Positions 33,767-42,876 are shown, numbered from the stretch's first letter. The stretch: DNA of 64,000 bases from Halobacterium zhouii (GCF_021249405.1 NZ_CP089593.1:930001-994000), one strand, 5' to 3'. A program made the numbers and translations. The notes: generated by a model not told the origin, from the letters alone.

Positions 33767-34245
33767 TCCAGTTCCTCGTCGATGTCTTCCTGCGTGAAGT
33801 CGAAAAACGCTTCGTCGTCCGGCAGTTCGACGTCCAGGACGTCGAGGCTCCGGGGCTCCCCCTCGTGGTCGAACGCCCGCCAGCGGTCCGGGCCGTAGGG
33901 CGCGCCGAGGATGACGTGGACCTCGCCCTTCCCGAACATCGCGCGGTCGGCGTCAGACGGTGCGAGCACCCCGTTCGGGTGCGAGTGAATGCTTCCGACC
34001 GTGCGCATGTCGTTCGGGACCTGACTCGACCCGAACGTCGCGCTCACCGGGTTCGTCTCCGTGCCGGGAACCACCAGCACGTCCGTGATGACGTACCCCC
34101 TCTCGGCGACGCCGAGGTCGGACGCTGGCGTCGCTCGCAGCAGTCCGAGGTACTCGTTCGGGTGGGTGTCCTCTGCGGCCTCCGTGGCGAACTCGAGCGC
34201 CTCGGCGGCGATGCCGAGCACCGAGGGTTTCCCACCGAACACCAT
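33763..34245 (-). CDS. JAMM/MPN-domain metalloprotease-like protein
   Basis: 160 residues from ATG 34245 ([20 protein letters not shown]). The longer in-frame start at 34341 is disfavoured, because that region consists of degenerate tandem repeats. The zinc-protease motif is complete: Glu in HPNEYLGLL and the signature [16 protein letters not shown] (HxH-x7-S-x2-D). Archaeal JAMM proteins remove ubiquitin-like SAMPs from targets, but some members act elsewhere. Its overlap with ribL may point to flavin metabolism. Confidence 0.85.
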   Translation of the reverse strand: MVFGGKPSVLGIAAEALEFATEAAEDTHPNEYLGLLRATPASDLGVAERGYVITDVLVVPGTETNPVSATFGSSQVPNDMRTVGSIHSHPNGVLAPSDADRAMFGKGEVHVILGAPYGPDRWRAFDHEGEPRSLDVLDVELPDDEAFFDFTQEDIDEELE

Positions 34246-34278
34246 ACGACGTGCATCGTCGTTCGCGTGTGTTGAGGC

Positions 34279-34353
34279 TTCCGGAACGCCGTCCACTCGG
34301 ACTCTTTCGGCGCTGTCCACTCGGTCTTTTCCGGACGCCATCTACTTGGACTC
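34279..34353 (-). repeat. Degenerate 25-bp tandem array upstream of the JAMM gene
   Basis: Three imperfect copies of a 25-bp unit with the core ccactcggac begin at about 34279, 34305 and 34329. The repeats lie in the divergent region, next to the promoter of the DHH gene. Confidence 0.6.
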
Positions 34354-34405
34354 CGGCACGTCGCCCACCCGGTTCCGGGACGCTACCCGTGCGCGCCTGT
34401 AAAGA

Positions 34406-34415
34406 GTTAAAAACG
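34406..34415 (+). promoter_or_regulatory. TATA element of the DHH-family gene
   Basis: The sequence gttaaaaacg lies 24-33 bp before ATG 34439, in the only AT-rich part of the divergent gap. Confidence 0.5.
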
Positions 34416-34438
34416 CCGAAGCCAAATTTCAGTGCAAG

Positions 34439-36334
34439 ATGACTGCTACTGACGCTGCCGACGGGACCGAGGACCGGCCCGTCGTCGTTCGTCTCCACTC
34501 TGCCTGCACCGCGCAGGACGTTTCCGCCGGCGAACACTACCACGCGACCGTGAACGGCGTCGTCGAGTACGGGGTCTTCGTCGACGTCTCCGAGAACGTC
34601 TCCGGGCTCGTCCACGAGTCCACGTTCGACGGCGACCGTGACCTCGAAGTCGACGACGACGTCGTCGTCCACCTCACCGAGATCCGGGAGAACGGCGACC
34701 TGAGTTTCGAACTCGCAGAACCCGAGGAGTACGAGACCGAGGAGCGCGCCCACGACTACGAGCGGGTCGCCGCCGGCACCGTCGACGAACGCGTCGGCGA
34801 CACCGTCCACGTCGAGGGCGAAGTCGTACAAATCAAGCAGACAAGCGGCCCCACAATCTTCCAGGTGCGCGACGAGACCATCGCCGTCCCCTGTACTGCC
34901 TTCGAGGAGGCCGGCGTTCGCGCCTACCCCGAAGTCGAGATCGGCGACGTAGTCCACGTCGAGGGTGAGGTCGAAGAGCGCGACGGAACCTACCAGGTCG
35001 AAGTGTCGACGCTCGACGTCCTGGACGGCGAGGCCGCCGCTACCGTCTCCGACCGCCTCGATGCTGCGCTCGCGGAGCGCTCGGAGCCAATCGACGTCGA
35101 CCCGCTCGTCGACTGGCCGGCGCTCGCAGAGATGATGCCGGGTCTCGAATCGGTCGCCCGGGAACTCCGTCGCGCCGTCCTCGAGGGACGCCCGATCCGA
35201 ATGCGCCACCACGCCGACGGCGACGGCATGTGCGCGAGTGTGCCGGTCCAGTACGCCCTCGAGAAGTTCATCGAGGACGCCCACCAGGACGTCGACGCGC
35301 CCCGGCACCTGCTCCGGCGCCTCCCCTCGAAGGCACCGTACTACGAGATGGAGGACGCCACGCGCGACCTCAACTTCGCGCTCGAGGACGAGGCCCGCCA
35401 CGGACAGAAACTCCCGCTCGTCCTGATGTTGGACAACGGCAGCACGGAGGAGGACACGCCTGCCTACGAGACGCTCGACCACTACGACATCCCCATCGTG
35501 GTCGTCGACCACCACCACCCCGACCCCGAGGCGGTCGAGCCGTTCGTCGACGAACACGTCAACCCCTACCTCCACGGCGAGGACTACCGCATCACCACGG
35601 GGATGCTCTGTGTCGAACTCGCCCGGATGATCTACCCGGGACTCACCGAGGAACTCGAACACGTTCCCGCCGTCGCTGGCCTCTCGGACCGCTCGAAGGC
35701 CGACGAGATGGAGGACTACCTCGACCTCGCCCGCGACGCTGGCTACGACGAGTCGTTCCTCCAGGAGATCAGCGAAGCTCTCGACTACGAGGCGTACATG
35801 CTCCGCTACGACCCCGGGACGCACCTGATCAACGACGTGTTGAACGTCGACGGCGACGGGGACCGCCACCGAAACCTCGTGCCGTTCCTGGCCGACCGTG
35901 CGGAAGCCGACGTCGAGGAGCAACTCGACGCCGCGATGCCCCACGTCGAACACGAGCGCGTCGCGAACGGTGCGAACCTCTACCGCATCGACGTGGAGAA
36001 CCACGCCCACCGATTCACGTACCCGGCGCCCGGCAAGACGACCGGCGAGATCCACGACCGCAAAGTCGAGGAGACCGGCGAACCCGTCATCACCATCGGC
36101 TACGGCCCGGACTTCGCGGTGCTGCGTTCCGACGGCGTGCGCCTCGACATCCCGACGATGGTCGAGGACCTGAACGAGGAACTGCCCGGCGCCGGCGTCT
36201 CCGGCGGCGGCCACCTCGTCGTCGGTTCCATCCGCTTCGTCCCGGGGATGCGCGAGGAGGTCCTCGACGCGCTCATCGAGAAGATGGCGGACGCGGAACT
36301 CGACGAAGAACTTCACAGCGCACCCAAGCGGTAG
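34439..36334 (+). CDS. RecJ-like DHH phosphoesterase with S1 and OB domains
   Basis: The protein has 631 residues. Domains in order are an S1 RNA-binding domain (about 35-95: YHATVNGVVEYGVFVDVSEN), an OB-fold nucleic-acid domain (about 110-200), and a DHH domain with RMRHHADGDGMCAS, LMLDNGS and VVVDHHHPDP. A C-terminal DHHA1 domain follows, with GYGPDFAVLRSDGV and SGGGHLVVGSIRFV (GGGH motif). All catalytic motifs are present, so a 5'-3' exonuclease acting on ssDNA or RNA is likely. The S1 domain suggests RNA binding. Similar multi-domain proteins occur in all haloarchaea. Confidence 0.9.
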   Translation: MTATDAADGTEDRPVVVRLHSACTAQDVSAGEHYHATVNGVVEYGVFVDVSENVSGLVHESTFDGDRDLEVDDDVVVHLTEIRENGDLSFELAEPEEYETEERAHDYERVAAGTVDERVGDTVHVEGEVVQIKQTSGPTIFQVRDETIAVPCTAFEEAGVRAYPEVEIGDVVHVEGEVEERDGTYQVEVSTLDVLDGEAAATVSDRLDAALAERSEPIDVDPLVDWPALAEMMPGLESVARELRRAVLEGRPIRMRHHADGDGMCASVPVQYALEKFIEDAHQDVDAPRHLLRRLPSKAPYYEMEDATRDLNFALEDEARHGQKLPLVLMLDNGSTEEDTPAYETLDHYDIPIVVVDHHHPDPEAVEPFVDEHVNPYLHGEDYRITTGMLCVELARMIYPGLTEELEHVPAVAGLSDRSKADEMEDYLDLARDAGYDESFLQEISEALDYEAYMLRYDPGTHLINDVLNVDGDGDRHRNLVPFLADRAEADVEEQLDAAMPHVEHERVANGANLYRIDVENHAHRFTYPAPGKTTGEIHDRKVEETGEPVITIGYGPDFAVLRSDGVRLDIPTMVEDLNEELPGAGVSGGGHLVVGSIRFVPGMREEVLDALIEKMADAELDEELHSAPKR

Positions 36335-36347
36335 TTCCGGTTGTGGC

Positions 36348-37907
36348 TCAACGCTGGGTCCCCCCAGCGTCCGTACCGCGGAACTCGATTCTCGACGCAC
36401 AGACGCCGGCAGTAACGACGACCGAAGCCACCACGCCGCTCAGTCCGATCGGGAGTCGCCACGCACCGCCGCGCCAGTCCGCGCGGAACGCCCGCTCGTA
36501 GTAGGTGGCGACCCGCTTGTCCTCGACCAGGACGACGACCTCGCGGTTCTCCGTCGCGGCGTGCTCGTTCCAGTTGAGGCTCCCGACGAGCGCGCGTTCG
36601 CCGTCGACGACGGCGCCCTTGACGTGGATTTTCTCGAAGCGCGAGCGCGGGTCGACGAGGGCCGCCCGCAGGTCGAGGTTCTCCTCAGCGGCGACCCGGT
36701 TGAGGCGCTGGGTCGTGTTCCGGTTCGACGCTTCGGTGTACCACGTCCCCGAGAGCAGCACGCGAACGCGGACGCCGCGTCGCGCCGCGTCGATGGTCCA
36801 GTTCACGAACGCGCTGTGCTCGTCCATGCTCACTTGCTCGACGAGCAGCGACTCGTCCGCGGACGCGACGAGTTTCCGGACGCCGCGCCGTGCGTTGTCA
36901 GGCGCGAGCAGCACGCGGACGCGCTCGGCGTTCGCGTGCACGGGCGGGAACCGCATCGGATACGTCTCGGTCGCTGGGTCCGACCCGACGAGCGTGACGT
37001 CCGGGCGGACCTCGCGCCACGACTCCGCGTCCGCCCAGCCAGTGTCCGCGCGGAACACGCGCGCGAGGTGGTCGGCGACGCGGCCGTCACGGACGGTCAC
37101 GCCCCAGCCGCGGTTCGCGTGCCCGCCAGTCCCTGACGGCTTCCAGTTCTCGGAGAGCACCACGACGCGGTCGTCCGCGACGGCGTACTTCGGATGGTGG
37201 AAACTGTAGCGGGCGCGTTCGCCGTCGATGACGCGCACGTCGACGCCGGCGTCCGCGAGCGACGTGAGGCGTGCGGCCTCGGGTGCCGGGACGCCGCCAG
37301 CGACGCCGCCTTCCACGAGCACGCGCACGTCGACGCCGCGGCGGGCAGCCCGCACGAGCGCTCGCGTGACGCGTTCTGACGTGAGCGTGTACCCTGCGAG
37401 GTAGAGTCGCGTCTCTGCCCCGCGAACGGCAGCCAGCGGCCGCCCAGGGTCGTCTGGGAGCGTGAACGCCGATACGCTGACGTTCTCGGCGGTGAACGGT
37501 GGGAAGTCGGTCGCGCCGAGCGGCGTCCACGACTCGTTCGTCCACCGTTCGGCGGTCGGCGCGCTCGTGTACGTGACGTTCGCGACGGTTCGGCCGTCAG
37601 CCCGGAGCGCCACCCACTCGCCGGCGTTCGAGAGCGACAGCGACCCCTGGAGACCGACCACGCGTCTGTCGGTACGGTTGCGCGCGGTCACCGGGTCCGT
37701 CGAAAGAGCGACCGTTCCCGAGAGCGTTCGATTCGGAAGGGATGCGGCGGACTCTCCGTCGTCGAGCGCCCACCCCGTCGTGTTCGTCGGCTCCGAGAAC
37801 TGGACGGTGACGAACTCCCCGACATCGCCGTCGGTCGCTGGATTGGGCGCGACGCCGACGATGGAGGTGGACGCGAGGAGCGCGACGAGCGCGAGACGGA
37901 CCAGCAC
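36348..37907 (-). CDS. Phospholipase D-like membrane-anchored protein
   Basis: The protein has 519 residues from ATG 37907. An N-terminal signal (MLVRLALVALLASTSIVGVA) is followed by a beta-sandwich lamin-tail-like region (about 25-125). Two PLD domains carry HKD motifs: HHPKYAVAD near residue 237 and HVKGAVVDGE near residue 434. A final hydrophobic helix (LPIGLSGVVASVVVTAGVCA) anchors the C-terminus. The catalytic part would face outside. The substrate is phospholipid or nucleic acid; sequence does not decide. Confidence 0.85.
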   Translation of the reverse strand: MLVRLALVALLASTSIVGVAPNPATDGDVGEFVTVQFSEPTNTTGWALDDGESAASLPNRTLSGTVALSTDPVTARNRTDRRVVGLQGSLSLSNAGEWVALRADGRTVANVTYTSAPTAERWTNESWTPLGATDFPPFTAENVSVSAFTLPDDPGRPLAAVRGAETRLYLAGYTLTSERVTRALVRAARRGVDVRVLVEGGVAGGVPAPEAARLTSLADAGVDVRVIDGERARYSFHHPKYAVADDRVVVLSENWKPSGTGGHANRGWGVTVRDGRVADHLARVFRADTGWADAESWREVRPDVTLVGSDPATETYPMRFPPVHANAERVRVLLAPDNARRGVRKLVASADESLLVEQVSMDEHSAFVNWTIDAARRGVRVRVLLSGTWYTEASNRNTTQRLNRVAAEENLDLRAALVDPRSRFEKIHVKGAVVDGERALVGSLNWNEHAATENREVVVLVEDKRVATYYERAFRADWRGGAWRLPIGLSGVVASVVVTAGVCASRIEFRGTDAGGTQR

Positions 37908-38013
37908 GCACCGGGTTGGTCCCGCTCTCGTATTTGAACTTTCGGCTCAGTACACTGCCAAGCGAATCGAGAGTGTAGGAGAGAACAGACTGCGACTGTG
38001 GCTGCGTCGGTCG

Positions 38014-39327
38014 TTACGCTGTGGCTTCCGCGGTATCGTCGTCGAGTGCGTCGACGGCCTTCTCAGCCTCCTGCTGGATGATGTACGAGCGCGCGTCGGC
38101 GTACTCGGCGGCGGCCTCGAGGGCACGCTCCGTGCCGATCTGGACGAGCGCCCACGCGGCCGACGTGCGCACCGTCTCCGAGTCGTCGTCAGCGAGCACG
38201 TCCGCGAGCGGGTCGATGGCGCGCGCGTCACCGATGAGGCCGAGCGAGCGCGCGGCCTGACTGCGCACGCCGTCGTTCTCCGCGACCAGTTGGTCCGCGA
38301 CGGCCTGGGTGGTGTCCTCGCTACCGATCTCGCCGAGCGCCTTGATGGCGGTCTTCTGGAGCGAGGGGTTGCTGTCCGAGTCCACGTAGTCCTCGACGTG
38401 CTCGACACCGTCCTCGCTGCCGGTCTTCCCGACGATCTCGATGGCCATCTCGTCGCGGCGCGCGGCGCGCTGGCCGACCTCCTCCAGGGCCTCCTCGCTG
38501 CCGATGCGGCGGAGCGCCTCGAGGCAGTGGCGCTCCATGAACTCCGTGCCGCCCATGAGGTCGAGCACCAGGAGGATCATCTCGATGTTCTCGCGCTGCT
38601 CCCACTCCTTGAGCGCGGTCCACTCCGGCGGGAAGTCCTTGTGCTTCTGGTTGATGACGTCGTAGTACCCCTCCGCTTCGAGTTTCTGTCGGACGGAGAG
38701 GTCGTCCCAGCCCTGGGCGTCCTCGACGTCGGTGGTGAACTCGTCCGTCGCCTCGACCAGCGCCTCGACGGTGTCGGCGTCCTCGTCCGGGTCGAGGTTC
38801 GCGCTCTGGATGGCGTCGACGGCCGCGTCGAGGTCGTCTGCGAGCGCGTCCGTGTCTGGCTCATCCCCGCCCCCGAGCGACTCGTCGAGAATCTCGCTCA
38901 CGTCGTCGAGGTACGCGCTCACCGCGTCCTGCAGGTCGCGTTCGCCCTGCTCGGTCCAGCGCGTATCCCGCATCGTGGATTGGGCGTCCTCGACGTCCGC
39001 AACGACGTCCTCGGCGTACGGCCCGCGCTGGGCTTCGAGGTCGTCGCGGAGGTCCGAGAGGCGGGACTCGAGTGTCTCCTGAGGGTCGTCCTCGTCGTCG
39101 TCCTCGGCCTCCGGGAGGTCGGCGGCCTCGATGTCGCTCTCGACGTCGTCGAGTTGGGCCTCTACGTCGTCGAGGTCGCTCTCGGTCTCGGCGCTCTCGA
39201 GGTCGGCTTCGGCGTCGTCGAGTCGGGCCGAAAGCGTCTCCTCGTCGAGTTTCTTCGCCGGCACGTCCGCCGATTCGGTGGCCGATTCCTCGGCTGTCTC
39301 ATCGGGTTCCTCGTCCCCGTCGCTCAT
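38014..39327 (-). CDS. HEAT-repeat protein with acidic coiled N-terminus
   Basis: The protein has 437 residues from ATG 39327 (MSDGDEEPDETAEESATESA). The first 200 residues are extremely acidic and predicted helical, with coiled-coil-like SARLDDAEADLESAETESDL. The rest carries HEAT/PBS-lyase repeats such as SLQKTAIKALGEIGSEDTTQ and GVRSQAARSLGLIGDARAID. It is a scaffold-type protein with no catalytic residues. Haloarchaeal homologues are annotated as HEAT proteins of unknown role. It lies 23 bp downstream of the PssA-type gene and may be co-transcribed with it. Confidence 0.85.
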   Translation of the reverse strand: MSDGDEEPDETAEESATESADVPAKKLDEETLSARLDDAEADLESAETESDLDDVEAQLDDVESDIEAADLPEAEDDDEDDPQETLESRLSDLRDDLEAQRGPYAEDVVADVEDAQSTMRDTRWTEQGERDLQDAVSAYLDDVSEILDESLGGGDEPDTDALADDLDAAVDAIQSANLDPDEDADTVEALVEATDEFTTDVEDAQGWDDLSVRQKLEAEGYYDVINQKHKDFPPEWTALKEWEQRENIEMILLVLDLMGGTEFMERHCLEALRRIGSEEALEEVGQRAARRDEMAIEIVGKTGSEDGVEHVEDYVDSDSNPSLQKTAIKALGEIGSEDTTQAVADQLVAENDGVRSQAARSLGLIGDARAIDPLADVLADDDSETVRTSAAWALVQIGTERALEAAAEYADARSYIIQQEAEKAVDALDDDTAEATA

Positions 39328-39350
39328 ACGAGATTGTTCCGCCAGCGCGC

Positions 39351-40040
39351 CTATGAGCGTTTCCCTTCGGTCCGCCAGTAGAACTGCGGCGCGAGTGCGA
39401 GGTACGCGACCGCCCACGCCAGCAACGCGCGTGGGAAGACCCGGGAGAACACCACGGGGACGAGCACCGCGCCCGCCTGCACTGTACCCATCGCCAGCGC
39501 GTCCCTCGGGTAGAGGTCAGGGTACGTCACGGTTGAGACCATTAGCAGGCAGAGCACGGCCGCCGACGCGACGACGACCGTCGGGCCCGTGACGCCCGCG
39601 AGAACGCCTGCGGCAAGTAGCGTCGCGGCGAGCGTGGTCGGGACGCCCTCGGTGTGATCGTTCCCGGTGTCGTAGGCGGTGTACATCCCGAGGCGCACCA
39701 CGCCCGCGGCGACGAACAGCGCGCCGACGCCCACGGCGACCGTCGAACGGACGCCGTCGTACCCCCACTCGTTCGTCGCTAGCGTCACGACGACGAACGC
39801 TGGCGCGACGCTGAACGACGCGACGTCGGCCAGCGAGTCCAGGTGCTCGCCCGCCGCCGTGCCGCCGTATCGGCGCGCGAGCAGGCCGTCGAGTCCGTCC
39901 GCGATGGCCGCCAGCAGAACCAGTCGCGCGGCCAGTTCGGGGTCGACCGTCGCCGCGACCACCGCCACGAATCCAACCCCCGCGTTCGCCGCTGTGACGG
40001 CGTCCGCGATGCCAAGGCGTCCGGCGAATCGGGGGCGCAT
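39351..40040 (-). CDS. pssA: CDP-diacylglycerol-serine O-phosphatidyltransferase-like enzyme
   Basis: The protein has 229 residues with about six to seven membrane helices. The CDP-alcohol phosphatidyltransferase motif is present as DGLLARRYGGTAAGEHLDSL followed by AD, one residue shorter between AR and G than the bacterial consensus, as in other haloarchaeal enzymes. In archaea it would make archaetidylserine or a related polar head group from CDP-archaeol. Confidence 0.85.
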   Translation of the reverse strand: MRPRFAGRLGIADAVTAANAGVGFVAVVAATVDPELAARLVLLAAIADGLDGLLARRYGGTAAGEHLDSLADVASFSVAPAFVVVTLATNEWGYDGVRSTVAVGVGALFVAAGVVRLGMYTAYDTGNDHTEGVPTTLAATLLAAGVLAGVTGPTVVVASAAVLCLLMVSTVTYPDLYPRDALAMGTVQAGAVLVPVVFSRVFPRALLAWAVAYLALAPQFYWRTEGKRS

Positions 40041-40115
40041 ATCCGCACATGACTGCAGGCGTCCTTACGTGTTTACATCCCGGACTCGGCGCACCGCGAC
40101 GGTGTCGCTACTGGT

Positions 40116-40152
40116 CGACTGTCGCTCGTCCACTGTACCGACTGTCGCTCGT
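40116..40152 (+). repeat. 23-bp direct repeat upstream of the halocyanin-like gene
   Basis: The string cgactgtcgctcgt occurs at about 40116 and 40139 in the divergent gap between the pssA-like and halocyanin-like genes. Confidence 0.55.
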
Positions 40153-40233
40153 TCGCCGCGCCGACCCTCCTCTGAGCGAACATTCGACCGCCGTACCAAG
40201 CCGCCTAAATGGACGCCGTTCGGAGACTCACGC

Positions 40234-40683
40234 ATGCACCGCCGGACGTTCCTCGCCACAGGGTCCGCGACCGCGCTCGCAGCGGTCGCCGGCTGCATCG
40301 GGCCGTCGTTCGCGGAATCGGAGTACGACATCGGGATGCAGTCCAACGCCTTCCTGCCCGACGACCCCGTAGCGGGTGCCGACCGCCCGACGTTCGAAGC
40401 CGCCGTGGGGGACACCGTCATCTGGGCGAACACGGGTTCACGGAACCACACCGTCACTGCCTACGGAAGTGGTATTCCAGACGACGCGGCGTACTTCGCG
40501 TCAGGCGGTTTCGACTCCGAGCAGGCCGCCCGCGACGCGTGGAGCGAACACATCGCCGACGCTGGCAACGTCAGCCCCGGCGAGACGTACGAACACACCT
40601 TCGAGGTGCCGGGCGACTACCACTACTTCTGCATCCCCCACGAGTCGGCGGGGATGATCGGGAAGGTCGTCGTCACCGAGTGA
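40234..40683 (+). CDS. Halocyanin-like blue copper Tat lipoprotein
   Basis: The protein has 149 residues from ATG 40234. The Tat signal MHRRTFLATGSATALAAVAG leads to a lipobox Cys. The plastocyanin-type copper site is complete: His in SRNHTVTAYGSG, and Cys, His and Met in YHYFCIPHESAGMIGKVVV. It is a membrane-attached electron carrier on the outer face, resembling halocyanin. An internal segment (GGFDSEQAARDAWSEHIADA) is longer than in plastocyanin. Confidence 0.9.
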   Translation: MHRRTFLATGSATALAAVAGCIGPSFAESEYDIGMQSNAFLPDDPVAGADRPTFEAAVGDTVIWANTGSRNHTVTAYGSGIPDDAAYFASGGFDSEQAARDAWSEHIADAGNVSPGETYEHTFEVPGDYHYFCIPHESAGMIGKVVVTE

Positions 40684-40700
40684 CGCCGCCTCCGCCGCTC

Positions 40701-40840
40701 CGATAGCCGTCGTTCCGATACCCGTCGCCTCGATAGCCGTCGTTCCGATACCCGTCGCCTCGATAGCCGTCGTTCCGATACCCGTCGCCTCGATAGCCGT
40801 CGTTCCGATACCCGTCGCTCCGATAGCAGTCGCTCCGGTA
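40701..40840 (+). repeat. 30-bp tandem repeat, three identical copies plus variants
   Basis: Units begin at 40701, 40731, 40761 and 40791. The first three are identical over 30 bp, the fourth differs at its last two bases, and a partial fifth starts at 40821. Each unit is two related 15-mers, cgatagccgtcgttc and cgatacccgtcgcct. The array lies between two convergent genes, and no ORF uses it. There are no spacers, so it is not a CRISPR. Confidence 0.95.
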
Positions 40841-40886
40841 CGGTGGTTCTGACTACAAGCGCGAGAAAATGGGTTCGTCGAAGAGG

Positions 40887-41513
40887 TTACTCTTCGTCGT
40901 CCTCGACGTCCACGGAGGTCTCCTCCTCTTCGTGGACCTCCTCGGGGTGTGCCTCGAGGGTCGTCTTCTGGACCTCGACGCGGCGGACCGGGTAGATTGT
41001 CTTGGCCTCGCTGTAGATCGCCGACGAGAGACGGCCCTCGACGATGGAGTCGATGAGGCCCTCGAACGTGCGGTCCTCTGCGGCCTCCTCCACGAGGTCG
41101 ATCATCGTGCGGCGGATGGCCTTCTGCTGGCTCTGGTCGGCCTGCTGGGTCGTGTACGCGACCGGCTGTACCTTCACGCGGTAGTCGTCCGTCGTGAGGA
41201 GCACAATGGTCGCGGAGATCTTCGAGGACCCGCGGCGCACCAGACTGCGCTTGTAATCCCGGGTGAGTTCGGCCTTCTGGAACTCCGTGTGCGCGGAGTC
41301 ACCGCCGACGTCGTTCACCTGGAATTTGAGTTTGACGTTGTTCTCGCCGCCCTCCGTGAGGTCGCCGAGCGTCGTCTCGATGGTTCGGTTGTACACCTGT
41401 TCGGGTTCGTCAGCGGGGGTTTCACCGAGCTCCTGCCGGTCGAACTGCTCCGGCGCGAGCACCGTGTACCACCGCTTCTCCTGGTTCTGCTTGGATACTG
41501 AACGTTCGCTCAT
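40887..41513 (-). CDS. rps3ae: 30S ribosomal protein S3Ae (eS1)
   Basis: The protein has 208 residues from ATG 41513 (MSERSVSKQNQEKRWYTVLA). It matches archaeal S3Ae: KRWYTVLAPEQFD, ELGETPADEPEQVYNRTIET, SLVRRGSSKISATI and IVEGRLSSAIYSEAKTIYPV. The C-terminal tail is very acidic, as usual in halophiles. It ends the operon; its start overlaps the pcc1 stop by 4 bp. Confidence 0.95.
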   Translation of the reverse strand: MSERSVSKQNQEKRWYTVLAPEQFDRQELGETPADEPEQVYNRTIETTLGDLTEGGENNVKLKFQVNDVGGDSAHTEFQKAELTRDYKRSLVRRGSSKISATIVLLTTDDYRVKVQPVAYTTQQADQSQQKAIRRTMIDLVEEAAEDRTFEGLIDSIVEGRLSSAIYSEAKTIYPVRRVEVQKTTLEAHPEEVHEEEETSVDVEDDEE

Positions 41514-41749
41514 GGTTCGTGTGTCGTGTGTCGGTTGGCGTGCTGTGCAACTTCGACTGCCACCGTGAGGTTCACCACGTAGTCGTCGACGGTCGAGTGC
41601 AGGCCGCTCGTGTCCTCGCGCTCGATGCGCGTAACGACTGAGCCGGTCTCCACTCGCGTCTCCATCTCGGACGTGTTGTCCGGACGAACCGCCGCGGCGA
41701 CGAGTTCGGGATTCTCCACGTCCGTGCGGACGGTCGCTGTGCGCGTCAT
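41510..41749 (-). CDS. pcc1: KEOPS complex subunit Pcc1
   Basis: The protein has 79 residues. The small alpha/beta sequence MTRTATVRTDVENPELVAAA, with RPDNTSEMETRVETGSVVTR and the VDDYVVNLTVAVEVAQH helix-strand end, is typical of Pcc1, the dimerisation subunit of the KEOPS complex that makes t6A37 in ANN-decoding tRNAs. It overlaps both neighbours by 4 bp (ATGA), so translation is coupled to rps3ae and the recJ-like gene. Confidence 0.88.
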   Translation of the reverse strand: MTRTATVRTDVENPELVAAAVRPDNTSEMETRVETGSVVTRIEREDTSGLHSTVDDYVVNLTVAVEVAQHANRHTTHEP

Positions 41750-42876
41750 AGCGCCTCCCGGACGCCCGATACGAGCGCGTCCTCGTCGTCGTATTCGGTG
41801 ACGGCGAGCGTTCGCGTGCCCGCGCCACCCGGCGATTCATCGGCGCTCCCGAGTACGTCTCGCGCGTTCGCGTCCGTCGTCGCGAGTGCGGCAATTCGGT
41901 CCCCGACGACGAGCGCCGCCGACTCCGGCGATCGGTAGTCACGTAGGAGGCGCGCGACGGTCGGCTGTGCGTCCTCGACGCGCGCGGTGACCACGCCCCG
42001 GTGCCGGGACAGGTCTGCCGAGCGAACTGCTCGATGGGCCGCCACCGCGTGGTCGCGCCACGCGTCGAGGGCCGCCGAGCGACCGAGGTTGCCGAGCGCG
42101 AACGCCGTTCCGAGACCCGGGGCGTCCCAGGCCAGCGCGGCGAGCACGTCGGCGTACCCCTCGGCCGTCTCGAACGGGCCGTCGGAAGTGACGTGCGGGC
42201 GAAGGACGGCCGACACCGCGTCGGCCGCGTGCTCGGTCGCCTTCCCCGGCGTTCCGGCCGTCGCGTCGTCGACAGCGTCGAGCGCGACGGCGGACGCGAG
42301 TCGGCGGCGCGCCGACTCGTCGAGTTCCGCCGGCAGGTCGAGTTCGGCGAGCGTCGCGCCCGCCGCCTGCTCGTCCCCCGAGAACGACGCGACCACGCGC
42401 GTCGAGTGCGCGAGCCCCGTCGCGAGGTCCGCGGTCGGGATTCCGACGCCGGGACGGCGCTCCACGTTCGCCGCGTCGCGCACCGCACTCGACGGCTCGA
42501 CGCCGTCGGCAAGCGCGCCAGCGAACGCGAGCACCGGGTCCGGCGACCCGCCGAGTTCGCGGGCCGTCTCGAACGCCGTGTTCGGCGCGTCCGAGCCGAG
42601 CACCGCGTCGGCGTCGAACGCGCCGTCTGTGGACTTCGTGGTGGACGCCTCGAATCCGATCGCAACGTGGGTCGCATCCGGTCCGTCCGACGCTGGCGTC
42701 CGGGAGACGCGCACCTGGTAGGGTACGTCGCGCTCCGCGCACGCCGTCGCGAGCATCGCGGCGGCCGCGAGGCTCCCGCCGGTCGGCGCCGCCGTCACGC
42801 GAACGAACGTCGCGCTCGACAGCACCGACGCGGCATCGGCGTCGGTCGGTTCGGCAGTGCGGCCCGTCGTCGCCAT
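41746..42876 (-). CDS. Degenerate RecJ/DHH-family protein of the rps15 operon
   Basis: The protein has 376 residues from ATG 42876, which follows the rps15 stop with no spacer. Its position and overall shape match the haloarchaeal exonuclease RecJ-like gene next to rps15. The expected catalytic motifs are not seen: the N-terminal region reads VTAAPTGGSLAAAAMLATAC where DxDxxxS is expected, and no DHH or GGGH motif is visible. It is therefore probably a non-catalytic partner, comparable in principle to Cdc45-type RecJ relatives. This is inference. Confidence 0.7.
   Translation of the reverse strand: MATTGRTAEPTDADAASVLSSATFVRVTAAPTGGSLAAAAMLATACAERDVPYQVRVSRTPASDGPDATHVAIGFEASTTKSTDGAFDADAVLGSDAPNTAFETARELGGSPDPVLAFAGALADGVEPSSAVRDAANVERRPGVGIPTADLATGLAHSTRVVASFSGDEQAAGATLAELDLPAELDESARRRLASAVALDAVDDATAGTPGKATEHAADAVSAVLRPHVTSDGPFETAEGYADVLAALAWDAPGLGTAFALGNLGRSAALDAWRDHAVAAHRAVRSADLSRHRGVVTARVEDAQPTVARLLRDYRSPESAALVVGDRIAALATTDANARDVLGSADESPGGAGTRTLAVTEYDDEDALVSGVREAL

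Noticed and set aside
40701..40840. CRISPR-like array
   Set aside because: The 30-bp copies are directly tandem with no spacers, and no cas genes are nearby.
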